NCBI RefSeq assembly: GCF_000014865.1
Contig: NC_008576.1
Location: 3,376,001 to 3,440,000, forward strand
Direction: 5' to 3'
Source: Magnetococcus marinus MC-1
GTDB lineage: Bacteria > Pseudomonadota > Magnetococcia > Magnetococcales > Magnetococcaceae
DNA length: 64,000 bases
This document shows positions 38,263 through 47,863 of the stretch, one piece after another. The notes beneath the pieces were generated by a model that was given only the letters and a program-made list of their open reading frames with translations, had not been told where the DNA came from and searched no databases. The position numbers and the translations under genes were made by a program. Position 1 is the first letter of the stretch, and every line of letters begins with the position of its first letter.

Positions 38263-39219
38263 CTACTTGAATACGGCTTCCAGCGTCTCCGCATCAAAAA
38301 TTTGCTCACCCCAGGTCTCCAGTTCATCAATTGTAGCATTCGCTACTTTTAACTCCGCCCAACCAGGTACTTCTCCAAATCGGCGATGAAGCTGTCTCAG
38401 AAGAAGTGAAGATTCACCTTCTTGACGGCCCTCTTGACGGCCCTCTTGACGGCCCTCTTGACGACCCTTAGACATCATCTCACGCGCAAACTGCGATGCA
38501 TAGTGCTCCGCTTCTCCTGGAAAAGCCTCTTCCGCATATGCCTGTACATCTGCCATTGTCATTCCCCTGTACGTTTGAATCAGATATCTCAACACCAGCT
38601 TGGCAAACTCGGGATCCCCTTGGGCACCCTTCCCTATCTGCGGAATGACAACCACACCATCCGCACTATGAAACGCATACTTCATCGCCATCAGAGCAGC
38701 TCGCAAATGAGTATCCTGAGACAGGTCATCATCCGCGATGCGCCCTAAATCCGTCACCGCAAAGCTGAAATCAAGCAGATGGTGTAACAAACCCTTATCT
38801 GCTTCAAGCAATGCTGAAAACTGGTTTGGGACCGTCCACTCACGAGCCCCATGATAAACCACCAGAGGCACAATCGGAGGTAGCTTCTGCTGCCCTTCTT
38901 TCAGAAACCGCTCCCAGATCCTGACCATATAGCGCAAAAGTTGAAAGGCAACCCATTCGTCTGCATAGCTCTTGTGCTCAATCAGCGCGTAAATGTATGC
39001 CGCCTTCCCCTCTTGAGTCTTAACCTTGAAAAGCCGGTCCGTTAAATGCTCCCGAAACTCGCCATCAATGAAGGTTCCATCCACCAAGACAGGCGGCTCT
39101 GATGACAGTAACTCTGCTACTTCCTTTGGCAGACGCTCCCGAAGCAAAGTTCCAGTCTTATCTGGATCACTCAACAATGCCTTCAGAAACCGATCGTGCG
39201 GCTGGGTAATCTTCGTCAT
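38263..39219 (-). CDS. Rpn-family recombination-promoting nuclease / PD-(D/E)XK putative transposase
   Basis: The N-terminal PD-(D/E)XK domain shows HDRFLKALLSDPDKTGTLL, a D-containing LTDRLFKVKT strand and the catalytic core YALIEHKSYADEWVAFQLLRYM (E-H-K). This matches Rpn proteins, which are DNA endonucleases that increase recombination and may defend against phage. The C-terminal part has GRQEGRQEGRQEGRQEG, a coiled-coil-like tract from a 12-bp tandem repeat. I use the ATG at 39219; an upstream TTG at 39252 is in frame. It is an orphan gene set among insertion sequences. Confidence 0.87.
   Translation of the reverse strand: MTKITQPHDRFLKALLSDPDKTGTLLRERLPKEVAELLSSEPPVLVDGTFIDGEFREHLTDRLFKVKTQEGKAAYIYALIEHKSYADEWVAFQLLRYMVRIWERFLKEGQQKLPPIVPLVVYHGAREWTVPNQFSALLEADKGLLHHLLDFSFAVTDLGRIADDDLSQDTHLRAALMAMKYAFHSADGVVVIPQIGKGAQGDPEFAKLVLRYLIQTYRGMTMADVQAYAEEAFPGEAEHYASQFAREMMSKGRQEGRQEGRQEGRQEGESSLLLRQLHRRFGEVPGWAELKVANATIDELETWGEQIFDAETLEAVFK
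38419..38468 (-). repeat. 12-bp tandem repeat encoding GRQE units
   Basis: About four copies of a 12-bp unit (CCCTCTTGACGG on the plus strand) encode repeated GRQE. Copy changes alter the protein by four residues without a frameshift. The same tract varies in many Rpn proteins. Confidence 0.8.
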
Positions 39220-39261
39220 ACAGTGGTCATTCCATTCAAAGCATTTTCCCAAGGGTATAAC

Positions 39262-40266
39262 ATGCTCGGCACACTAACAGAACTCATCCACTACTTCATG
39301 GGGTTGTTCAGGTCTCGTGCAGCCCTGCAACTGGAAATCCTCGCCCTGCGCCACCAGATTAATGTCTTACAACGCCAACGCCCCAAGCGCCCTACCCTAC
39401 GCCATATGGACAGGATCTTTTGGGTTTGGCTATCTCAGATCTGGCCTAGGTGGAAACACGCGTTAGTGATTATAAAACCAGCCACCGTTATCAAATGGCA
39501 CAAGCAAGGCTTCAAGCTCTATTGGAAACGGAAGTCGCGACCAATGCGCCCTGGCCGTCCTCGCGTCCCGCAGGAAGTGCGTGACCTAATTCGGCAAATG
39601 TCGCGGGAAAATCCACTCTGGGGAGCACCACGCATTCACGGCGAGTTACTTAAATTGGGGTATGATGTCGGGGAAACATCGGTCTCAAAGTACATGCTCA
39701 GACCTGGAGGACCTACCTTGATAACCACGTAAATCAGATCGTGGCCATGGACTTCTTCACCATACCGACAATCTTTTTCAAGGTGCTGCACGTCCTGATT
39801 CTTATTGATCATGAGTGGCGGCGTATCATTCACATCAACGTTACCACCAATCCAACATCAACTTGGGTTGTCCAGCAAATTCGGGAGGCGTCCCCTTGGG
39901 ATACAGCACCACGATTCCTATTGCACGACCACGATCCGCTTTTCATGGCCAGCCAATATGCGCTCAAAAGAATGGGCATTGAAACTGTGATCACGGCAAA
40001 GGCCTCGCCCTGGCAAAACGCCTACTGCGAAAGAGTGATCGGCAGTTTACGCCGAGAGTGCTTTGATCACATCATCGTGCTCAACGAAGAACACCTGCAA
40101 CAGCGGCTTGGGGAGTATGTGGATTATTACCAACTAGCGGACCCATTTAGGACTGTCCAAAGATTCCCCAGTCCATCGGGCAGTCCAGCCAGAAGAGTCT
40201 AGCAACATCGTTGCCCTCCCAGTTCTCGGCGGTCTGCACCATCGGTACCAACGTATCGCTGCCTGA
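39262..40266 (+). pseudogene. frameshifted integrase-type (DDE) transposase
   Basis: The N-terminal part (39262-39720) has ALQLEILALRHQINVLQRQ and ENPLWGAPRIHGELLKLGYDV. The frame is lost near 39705, where WRTYLDNHVNQIVAMDFF continues in another frame; a small deletion is likely. The core (39741 onward) has LLHDHDPLF and SPWQNAYCERVIGSLRREC, giving all three acidic residues. Near 40138 another single-base change shifts the frame, and THLGLSKDSPVHR and LGGLHHRYQRIAA continue to TGA at 40264. At least two lesions make it non-functional. Confidence 0.85.
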
Positions 40267-40675
40267 CATCTGTCAGCTATCGGTTTCTGATTTTCAAAGA
40301 GCGCATTGGCTTGACGTTCCAATCCTCCGTACCTGAAATCCTATTTTTAGAAGAATCCAGCCACACCAAGCATCTATTCCGCCCCTGATTCTCCCAAATT
40401 TCACCTCATCCGACCAGAAAAATCGCTACGCTGCTCTCCAACTCAGGGCCAGTTTTGGTGCAGATGAGGTTTACGAGACCGGACTTTCTGTTTAAAAAAT
40501 GTATAATACATTGATATCAAGCTGTAATTTACTTGAACACGGTGCGCGTCACTGGACACATTAAGGCGAGATGCTGAGTAGCCGGAAAGCCTCCTGCTGT
40601 AGAGGGGTGATGTTAGATACTGTCGACACGAGATAAGCTGATGTAGAATAGGAGTCAAAGCAAGGAGGCTTTGAC
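40267..40675. other. intergenic region between broken transposases
   Basis: No gene is supported. It probably holds the right end of the broken element to its left and the left end of the IS5-type element to its right. I cannot identify inverted repeats with confidence. Confidence 0.45.
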
Positions 40676-40972
40676 ATGACTGCATCTTACCGTAGGCACG
40701 ATATTTCAGACCAACTATGGTCACGCCTTGAGCCCCATTTGCCTGGAAGGGCTGGAAGCTGGGGAGGAGTAGCCAAGGACAACCGCCTTTTTATCAATGC
40801 GGTGTTTTGGATCTTGCGTACAGGTGCGCCATGGCGCGATCTTCCACCAGATTATGGCGATTGGAACAACACTCAACGCCGTTTCTGCCGGTGGCGCGAC
40901 AAAGGGATCTGGGAGAAGCTGCTTGACCAGATGATTGAAGACCCTGATTACGAGTAGTTGATGATCGATTGG
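40676..40972 (+). pseudogene. IS5-family transposase, N-terminal fragment
   Basis: The reading MTASYRRHDISDQLWSRLEP, LPGRAGSWGGVAKDNRLFIN, and GAPWRDLPPDYGDWNNTQRRFCRWRDKG is the usual start of an IS5-group (IS427-like) transposase. The expected ...DYEWLMID is here DYE-stop-LMID: TAG at 40955 replaces the usual TGG. A few codons later all similarity ends. The catalytic region is missing. A good ribosome binding site (AAGGAGG) precedes the ATG. Confidence 0.85.
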
Positions 40973-41344
40973 AGGGTTCGGCTCCCGAAACGAACCGTCT
41001 CTGGAGACTTGGCACACAATAACATGATGTTTTCAAAGGAACTCAAACACCCTCATTTCACACTATGTTTGCGTATTATTTGTGATATTTGGAGGCCCAC
41101 ACTGGCATATGGTGCCTTGGGGGACTTACAAGAGGTCCGAACTTGAGGGGAAAAAGCCCGAATGTAGAGACTGGAAGTCCGAACTTTAGGGGGCAGGAAT
41201 CTGTAATCTGGTGGGAAAAATATTCAAAAATCATCTGGCCCAATTCCCGGCCATTTTGAGCGGGGTGCCAATTTGTAGGATCTGGGTATATCATTGCACC
41301 GCCATCTTTTTTTGAAAAAACCTGATCCGGTCGTTTTGGTGCAC
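40973..41344. other. intergenic region with a short direct repeat
   Basis: No gene seen. GTCCGAACTT-AGGGG occurs twice (about 41135 and 41177), a spacing that suggests the left-end repeats of the transposon whose transposase starts at 41345, although no matching right end was found. Confidence 0.45.
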
Positions 41345-41872
41345 ATGAACTCACTATCACTCCTTATCTGGGGGCTGATCTCCCAGTTTTTCAGCCCTCG
41401 TCATAACGCGCAGATCCGGCTGCTCAAAGCCCAGGTCAGAATACTCCAGGAACGACTTCCCAGCCAGCGTGTTATCGCCTCACCTGAGGAAAAATCTGAA
41501 CTGTTGCGACTGGGGGCTGACTTTGATCACCAGATCAACGATCTGATCATGATCGTCAAGCCCAACACCTATCGTCGCTGGCTCAACCAATCCTCATCAG
41601 GAAAGCCTTTCGGCAGGCCACGACTGACTCAGGAGTTGAGGGACACAGTGATCTGCATGGCCAAGGAGAATCTCCAATGGGGCTATCGACGGATCGTCGG
41701 AGAGCTCAAAAAGCTTGGCCTCTATGCTGGAGCCAACTCGGTCAAACGCATTCTTAATGAGGCAGGCATTCACCCAGAACCAGAGAAGAGTAAACCGACA
41801 CCACCTCTACCCTGGGACACCTTCATCAAGGCCCACCTTGAAACTACTCTGGCATGCGACTTTTTCTCCAAA
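41345..41872 (+). CDS. DDE transposase, exon 1 (interrupted by group II introns)
   Basis: This is the N-terminal part of an integrase-core transposase: a helix-turn-helix region (LLRLGADFDH, PNTYRRWLNQS, WGYRRIVGELKKLGL) and the first catalytic Asp in LACDFFSK. The coding sequence stops at codon boundary 41872, where a group II intron begins. Its continuation lies at 46209. I chose the ATG at 41345 (MNSLSLLIWGL); the frame is open from 41294. Read without splicing, it ends at a stop 4 codons into the intron. Confidence 0.85.
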
Positions 41873-44040
41873 GTGCGACCTTAAGTCGTTGTATAAACAG
41901 TTGAACAGGAAAGGACAATTGATTCAACCCGATATTCTGCTATCGGTAACCTACCTGGACATGCATGGTGAGCAATCACATGTGTGAAGCTCCAGGGACA
42001 ACGGTACTGTCACCTGCCACCAAGCCGTGAGGTAAGGTGGTTACTGCCAGCATCAGGCGGTTAAGTATCAAGGTTCGGGTGGTACGATCAACACATGTGA
42101 ATCGCTGATAAATGTCGTTAAGAAAGAACAAGCTAAAGATGCTGACAAGCTTGGACCAAAACGGTACGGGAGAGAGATGGGTGATTTTGGTACGCCCATC
42201 GCAGATCAATTCTCCCCGGCAGACAGGCGGGATCTACCCCACCCAGTTTCTACAACGGAAAAGGGTAAACCCTCATACCTCCTGGATGACAGGAAAGTGA
42301 GCTGCGAAGCAAACTGACAGGTATCAGGGCAGAGGATGTCCGAAAAAGCGAATGCCCCTTCTGTAATCGGGGGGATAGGGTTATACCCGACCCGAGAGGG
42401 TGCAGACTTCGGACGGGTCTTCATTCACGAATCACCTGAGGAACGGTATGAACGAGGCAATGCAGATTAAGGAAGCCCGAGGGGACAATTCTCCTCGGAG
42501 CTTGTGCAGCCCCGGTTTTAAGAACTGGAACTCCATCGAATGGAAATAGGTTCACCGAAATGTGTCCCGACTTCAAGCAAGAATCGTGAAGGCTGAAAAG
42601 GAAGGGAGAATCGGCAAAGTCAAAGCTTTGCAGATCATTCTGACCAAATCATTGGCTGCCAGGGCACTGGCCGTCAAGCGCGTCACGGAAAACCGGGGGA
42701 AGAATACTCCTGGTGTGGATGGCAGTCTCTGGAAAACCCCGGGGAGCAAAGCCAAAGCTGTTCAACATTTGAGGCGTAAAGGCTACAAGGCCAGCGCCTT
42801 GAAAAGAGTGTACATTCCAAAGGCCAACGGTAAGAAACGACCACTCGGGATTCCCACCATGAGAGATAGAGCCATGCAGGCACTGTATCAAATGGCTCTT
42901 GACCCTGTGGCGGAATGCCGTGCTGATGTCAACTCCTATGGATTTCGTAGACATCGCTCGACGGCAGATGCCATTGAAAAATGTTTTGCCGTACTATCCA
43001 GGAAATTGGCTGGTCGGTGGGTCCTTGAAGGGGACATCAAAGGCTGTTTCGACAACATCAACCATCAATGGCTGTTGGATAACATCCCAACAGACAAAAA
43101 GATGTTGAACGCCTGGCTCAAAGCCGGAGTTGTACACAAAGGAGCCTTCCACGCAACAGAGGCCGGAACACCACAAGGTGGCATCATTTCACCTGTTTTG
43201 GCGAATATGGCACTCGATGGGCTCGAAGATGCCCTTCAGGCTCGATTCGGAAGCAAAATTTCTCCCCGAAGAAAAGCCTGCCGTATTAATCTGGTGCGGT
43301 ATGCGGATGATTTCATCATCACCGGAAGTTCACCAGAGCTGCTGGAAAATGAGGTCAAACCACTGGTGCAGAACTTTTTATCGGAAAGATGATTGGCTCT
43401 TTCCGCTGAAAAAACCAGTATCACATACATAACGGACGGCTTTGATTTCCTTGGCCAAAACATCAGGAAGTACAGAGATAAACTCCTGATCAAACCTTCC
43501 AGGAAGAGCATTTCGAATCTCTTGGAAAAGGTCAGGGAAATCATCAAAAGTCACAAAAGCTCTACAGCCGGTGGATTGATTCTCCTTCTGAATCCAATCA
43601 TCAGGGGGTGGGCGAATTATCACCGGCATGTAGTGAGTGGAAGGGTTTTTGCCCGCGTTGACCATGCAATATGGCAAGCTATCTGGGCCTGGGCAGTCCG
43701 AAGACATCCCAAGAAATCGAAAAAGTGGGTCCGCTCAAAATATTTCACCACGGAAGGGGGAAATAACTGGGCATTCTTCGGGGAGACCTATGCTGGCGTG
43801 AGAGTGTTGCTCTTCAAAGCAACATCACTCGGCATCATTCGTCACATCAAGGTCAGACAGGATCTCAATCCCTATGATCCAGCCTGGAAGGATTACCTTG
43901 TGAAACGGGTAGCCAAATCCACCCCTGGCTCGGGCTGGGTGCCGCAAGGTGCCTTTTGAAGGCTTGAGCCGTGTGCGGTGAAAGTCGCACGCACGGTTCT
44001 TAGGGGGGGATGTGGGGGTAACCCCATGTCCCTACCCGAC
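41873..44040 (+). mobile_element. group II intron, copy A (2168 bp)
   Basis: The 5' end is GTGCGACC, matching the GUGYG consensus. The 3' end shows domain V (43966-43999: GAGCCGTGTGCGGTG, AAAG loop, CGCACGCACGGTTC) and domain VI, ending CCTACCCGAC (AY end). About 570 bp of structured RNA precede the intron-encoded reverse transcriptase. The next base is the first base of a second copy. Differences from copy B that I can see are G at 42334 (T in B), T at 42547 (C in B) and T at 43390 (G in B). Confidence 0.93.
42448..43959 (+). pseudogene. group II intron reverse transcriptase-maturase, copy A, two nonsense codons
   Basis: It is the same protein as the intact copy B, but with TAG at 42547 (CAG in B), early in the protein, and TGA at 43390 (GGA in B), after the catalytic YADD region. 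Reinitiation at a GTG at 42562 could give a 276-residue piece holding the palm motif VRYADDFIITG but no maturase domain. It is probably inactive; splicing of copy A would depend on the copy B protein. Confidence 0.92.
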
Positions 44041-46208
44041 GTGCGACCTTAAGTCGTTGTATAAACAGTTGAACAGGAAAGGACAATTGATTCAACCCGA
44101 TATTCTGCTATCGGTAACCTACCTGGACATGCATGGTGAGCAATCACATGTGTGAAGCTCCAGGGACAACGGTACTGTCACCTGCCACCAAGCCGTGAGG
44201 TAAGGTGGTTACTGCCAGCATCAGGCGGTTAAGTATCAAGGTTCGGGTGGTACGATCAACACATGTGAATCGCTGATAAATGTCGTTAAGAAAGAACAAG
44301 CTAAAGATGCTGACAAGCTTGGACCAAAACGGTACGGGAGAGAGATGGGTGATTTTGGTACGCCCATCGCAGATCAATTCTCCCCGGCAGACAGGCGGGA
44401 TCTACCCCACCCAGTTTCTACAACGGAAAAGGGTAAACCCTCATACCTCCTGGATGACAGGAAAGTGAGCTGCGAAGCAAACTGACAGGTATCAGGGCAG
44501 ATGATGTCCGAAAAAGCGAATGCCCCTTCTGTAATCGGGGGGATAGGGTTATACCCGACCCGAGAGGGTGCAGACTTCGGACGGGTCTTCATTCACGAAT
44601 CACCTGAGGAACGGTATGAACGAGGCAATGCAGATTAAGGAAGCCCGAGGGGACAATTCTCCTCGGAGCTTGTGCAGCCCCGGTTTTAAGAACTGGAACT
44701 CCATCGAATGGAAACAGGTTCACCGAAATGTGTCCCGACTTCAAGCAAGAATCGTGAAGGCTGAAAAGGAAGGGAGAATCGGCAAAGTCAAAGCTTTGCA
44801 GATCATTCTGACCAAATCATTGGCTGCCAGGGCACTGGCCGTCAAGCGCGTCACGGAAAACCGGGGGAAGAATACTCCTGGTGTGGATGGCAGTCTCTGG
44901 AAAACCCCGGGGAGCAAAGCCAAAGCTGTTCAACATTTGAGGCGTAAAGGCTACAAGGCCAGCGCCTTGAAAAGAGTGTACATTCCAAAGGCCAACGGTA
45001 AGAAACGACCACTCGGGATTCCCACCATGAGAGATAGAGCCATGCAGGCACTGTATCAAATGGCTCTTGACCCTGTGGCGGAATGCCGTGCTGATGTCAA
45101 CTCCTATGGATTTCGTAGACATCGCTCGACGGCAGATGCCATTGAAAAATGTTTTGCCGTACTATCCAGGAAATTGGCTGGTCGGTGGGTCCTTGAAGGG
45201 GACATCAAAGGCTGTTTCGACAACATCAACCATCAATGGCTGTTGGATAACATCCCAACAGACAAAAAGATGTTGAACGCCTGGCTCAAAGCCGGAGTTG
45301 TACACAAAGGAGCCTTCCACGCAACAGAGGCCGGAACACCACAAGGTGGCATCATTTCACCTGTTTTGGCGAATATGGCACTCGATGGGCTCGAAGATGC
45401 CCTTCAGGCTCGATTCGGAAGCAAAATTTCTCCCCGAAGAAAAGCCTGCCGTATTAATCTGGTGCGGTATGCGGATGATTTCATCATCACCGGAAGTTCA
45501 CCAGAGCTGCTGGAAAATGAGGTCAAACCACTGGTGCAGAACTTTTTATCGGAAAGAGGATTGGCTCTTTCCGCTGAAAAAACCAGTATCACATACATAA
45601 CGGACGGCTTTGATTTCCTTGGCCAAAACATCAGGAAGTACAGAGATAAACTCCTGATCAAACCTTCCAGGAAGAGCATTTCGAATCTCTTGGAAAAGGT
45701 CAGGGAAATCATCAAAAGTCACAAAAGCTCTACAGCCGGTGGATTGATTCTCCTTCTGAATCCAATCATCAGGGGGTGGGCGAATTATCACCGGCATGTA
45801 GTGAGTGGAAGGGTTTTTGCCCGCGTTGACCATGCAATATGGCAAGCTATCTGGGCCTGGGCAGTCCGAAGACATCCCAAGAAATCGAAAAAGTGGGTCC
45901 GCTCAAAATATTTCACCACGGAAGGGGGAAATAACTGGGCATTCTTCGGGGAGACCTATGCTGGCGTGAGAGTGTTGCTCTTCAAAGCAACATCACTCGG
46001 CATCATTCGTCACATCAAGGTCAGACAGGATCTCAATCCCTATGATCCAGCCTGGAAGGATTACCTTGTGAAACGGGTAGCCAAATCCACCCCTGGCTCG
46101 GGCTGGGTGCCGCAAGGTGCCTTTTGAAGGCTTGAGCCGTGTGCGGTGAAAGTCGCACGCACGGTTCTTAGGGGGGGATGTGGGGGTAACCCCATGTCCC
46201 TACCCGAC
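44041..46208 (+). mobile_element. group II intron, copy B (2168 bp), directly abutting copy A
   Basis: It starts GTGCGACC with no exon sequence between it and copy A, and ends at 46208 with CCTACCCGAC, after domain V at 46134-46167. Every feature is offset from copy A by exactly 2168 bp. Exon 2 of the host transposase starts at 46209 with GACATC, so its first base G equals the first base of the intron, which would let a new copy insert at the exon 1/intron boundary with an unchanged +1 base. Confidence 0.93.
44616..46127 (+). CDS. ltrA: group II intron-encoded reverse transcriptase-maturase (intact)
   Basis: The 503-residue protein helps its intron fold and splice, and copies it into DNA targets. 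Visible features are the RT fingers (RVYIPKANGKKRPLGIPTMRD, GFRRHRSTADAI), palm (EGDIKGCFDNI, GTPQGGIISPVLANM, catalytic VRYADDFIITG), and thumb/maturase domain X (GFDFLGQNI, LNPIIRGWANYHRHVVSG, AIWAWAVRRHP). It ends soon after NPYDPAWKDYLVKR, where related proteins continue into a Cys-rich HNH endonuclease; that domain is absent. GAGGAA precedes the ATG at 44616. Confidence 0.93.
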   Translation: MNEAMQIKEARGDNSPRSLCSPGFKNWNSIEWKQVHRNVSRLQARIVKAEKEGRIGKVKALQIILTKSLAARALAVKRVTENRGKNTPGVDGSLWKTPGSKAKAVQHLRRKGYKASALKRVYIPKANGKKRPLGIPTMRDRAMQALYQMALDPVAECRADVNSYGFRRHRSTADAIEKCFAVLSRKLAGRWVLEGDIKGCFDNINHQWLLDNIPTDKKMLNAWLKAGVVHKGAFHATEAGTPQGGIISPVLANMALDGLEDALQARFGSKISPRRKACRINLVRYADDFIITGSSPELLENEVKPLVQNFLSERGLALSAEKTSITYITDGFDFLGQNIRKYRDKLLIKPSRKSISNLLEKVREIIKSHKSSTAGGLILLLNPIIRGWANYHRHVVSGRVFARVDHAIWQAIWAWAVRRHPKKSKKWVRSKYFTTEGGNNWAFFGETYAGVRVLLFKATSLGIIRHIKVRQDLNPYDPAWKDYLVKRVAKSTPGSGWVPQGAF

Positions 46209-46739
46209 GACATCTTCACCCTGACCGGTGTGAAGACCGCATATGTGCTATTTTTCATCCACCTGGAAAGCCGCCGGGTGTTCTGCAGTTCGCCATCCTA
46301 TTCGCCGGACAGCGCCTGGGTGACGCAGCAGGCCCGGAACATGCTGATGTGGTGCGATGACGAGGGCATCAGCCCCGAATTCCTGATCCGTGACGCCGAC
46401 ACCAAGTTCACTGCCTCCTTCAATGAGGTATGGCAATCCGAGGGAGCTCGGGTGATCCAAATCCCGCCAAAATCACCCCAGGCGAACGCATTCGCGGAGT
46501 CCTGGATAGCCAGCTTCAAGCGGGAGTGTCTGGAGTTCTTTATCTGTGTCAGCCGCCGACAGCTGGACTACATCTGCCGCCGATGGGTGTATCATCACAA
46601 CACCGATCGTCCTCACCAGGGTGTTGATATCGGCAACAACGTGCTACAGGTGAATTTCAAGCCGACTCAAACGGGTGATGTCCGGTGCCGGGAGGATCTT
46701 GGAGGGATTATCCGATCCTACTACCGGGAGGCTGCCTGA
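46209..46739 (+). CDS. DDE transposase, exon 2
   Basis: This continues exon 1 in frame (…DFFSK joins DIFTLTGVKTAYVLFFIHL). It carries the second catalytic Asp in EFLIRDADTKF and the Glu in SPQANAFAESWIASFKREC, and ends CREDLGGIIRSYYREAA, the usual close of this transposase group. The spliced protein would have about 352 residues from the ATG at 41345, with all catalytic residues. The element's family name is not certain to me. Confidence 0.87.
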   Translation, partial: DIFTLTGVKTAYVLFFIHLESRRVFCSSPSYSPDSAWVTQQARNMLMWCDDEGISPEFLIRDADTKFTASFNEVWQSEGARVIQIPPKSPQANAFAESWIASFKRECLEFFICVSRRQLDYICRRWVYHHNTDRPHQGVDIGNNVLQVNFKPTQTGDVRCREDLGGIIRSYYREAA

Positions 46740-46783
46740 TCGGCTGCCCGTTTTCATTATTTGATTTTTCAGCGAGGTGTGTG

Positions 46784-47119
46784 ATGGCAAAGAACCCCTT
46801 TATGGGTAAGTGGCGGATCGTTCATATGGATGAATGGGGGGAAGATTATCTGGACTTGGTCGCCCCCGCTCACATCACCTTCGACAAGGAAGATATGGGA
46901 AGCTTCCAGTTTGGTGCCGTGCAGGGCTGGCTGGATTGTCGGAGGGGTGCGCTTGATGGTGAGCCCATCATTGAGTTCTCATGGCAGGGACAAAATGACA
47001 GTGATGAGGCTTGCGGTCGGGGGTGGGCTAAGTTGACGGCAGAAGGCCTGGGAGGTCATCTATTCATCCACGCAAGCGACGACTCGCCATTTCGCGCTGT
47101 GAAGATGGTTGGCAAGTGA
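46784..47119 (+). CDS. uncharacterised 111-residue protein
   Basis: A small soluble acidic protein with a mainly beta pattern (KWRIVHMDEWGEDYLDL, GSFQFGAVQGWLDCRR, IIEFSWQGQNDSDEACGRGW, HLFIHASDDSPFRAVK). I do not recognise a named family, though the pattern is common in small proteins on accessory DNA. GAGG lies 7 bases before the ATG. First of three close plus-strand genes downstream of the transposon. Confidence 0.72.
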   Translation: MAKNPFMGKWRIVHMDEWGEDYLDLVAPAHITFDKEDMGSFQFGAVQGWLDCRRGALDGEPIIEFSWQGQNDSDEACGRGWAKLTAEGLGGHLFIHASDDSPFRAVKMVGK

Positions 47120-47156
47120 GTCGTTTTGCCTGCTGATATCTCAGAGGGTGTACCAC

Positions 47157-47648
47157 ATGGGTGATCGTGATAAAGAAACTGAAAAAGAGATCCTCTCCCA
47201 ACAGAAATTTACCATGGCTGGCGCCATCGGCCGGGCGGCTGGAAGTGGCGTAATGAAAGGCGCCTCGCCAATTTCTAGGCAGGAACAGGCCATCAATCAC
47301 ATTGACGCGTATATCAGGGATAACTGCCCCGACCCATCGGGCGCCCTGATATCGGTTTTGGTTCGCAGGGTAAAAAACACCACGCCCATCGTGGAGAAAC
47401 ATTTGGAGCAACCTTTGCTGGCATTGGCAGAGATCATCCAAACCATTTTGGGTAACGAATCGGTGTTGTTCGAGTTTGTGCGTCAAGTGGATGTCCGCTG
47501 GGGAGAGGTGTACCAGGAACGTCCGCATTTCCAGCAACCCGGGCAAACACCCCACCCTGAGGACGAATATACCCACGATTCGATAAGAGCAAGCTTACTT
47601 GATCTCCTTAAGAAAGCGGAAAACTCCAATCATGCAAAGGTGTCTTGA
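47157..47648 (+). CDS. uncharacterised 163-residue helical protein
   Basis: The N-terminus is highly charged (MGDRDKETEKEILSQQKFTM), followed by a Gly/Ala stretch and helices (EQAINHIDAYIRDNC, LEQPLLALAEIIQTILG, DSIRASLLDLLKKAENSNH). No domain recognised. The ATG at 47157 has AGAGGG upstream. Its stop overlaps the next start (TGATG), so translation of the two is coupled. Confidence 0.68.
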   Translation: MGDRDKETEKEILSQQKFTMAGAIGRAAGSGVMKGASPISRQEQAINHIDAYIRDNCPDPSGALISVLVRRVKNTTPIVEKHLEQPLLALAEIIQTILGNESVLFEFVRQVDVRWGEVYQERPHFQQPGQTPHPEDEYTHDSIRASLLDLLKKAENSNHAKVS

Positions 47649-47863
47649 TGGCAGATCACATAAAAAAACAGTGCCCTAAATGTGGTCAGTCGCTCAGGAT
47701 CCCGAAGAATATTGGCGGAAAGTTGATGGCCTGCCCCGCATGCGGAAACAAGATGATTTCCGACTTCAAATTTGGCGGGATCAGGAAGAAGAAAGGGCTT
47801 GCCAGCACTATATTCGAGTTGCCCGGCACAATGCTTCAACGGCTCTTCAATCTGTTTCGTTGA
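47648..47863 (+). CDS. small zinc-ribbon protein
   Basis: The 71 residues contain one zinc ribbon with two knuckles, CPKCGQSLRIP and CPACGNKMI, separated by 16 residues, then a basic, hydrophobic tail (KKKGLASTIFELPGTMLQRLF). Such ribbons often serve as adaptors for nucleic acid or protein binding. Coupled to the upstream gene. Its last 28 bp overlap the 3' end of the oppositely oriented sigma-54 activator gene. Confidence 0.75.
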   Translation: MADHIKKQCPKCGQSLRIPKNIGGKLMACPACGNKMISDFKFGGIRKKKGLASTIFELPGTMLQRLFNLFR

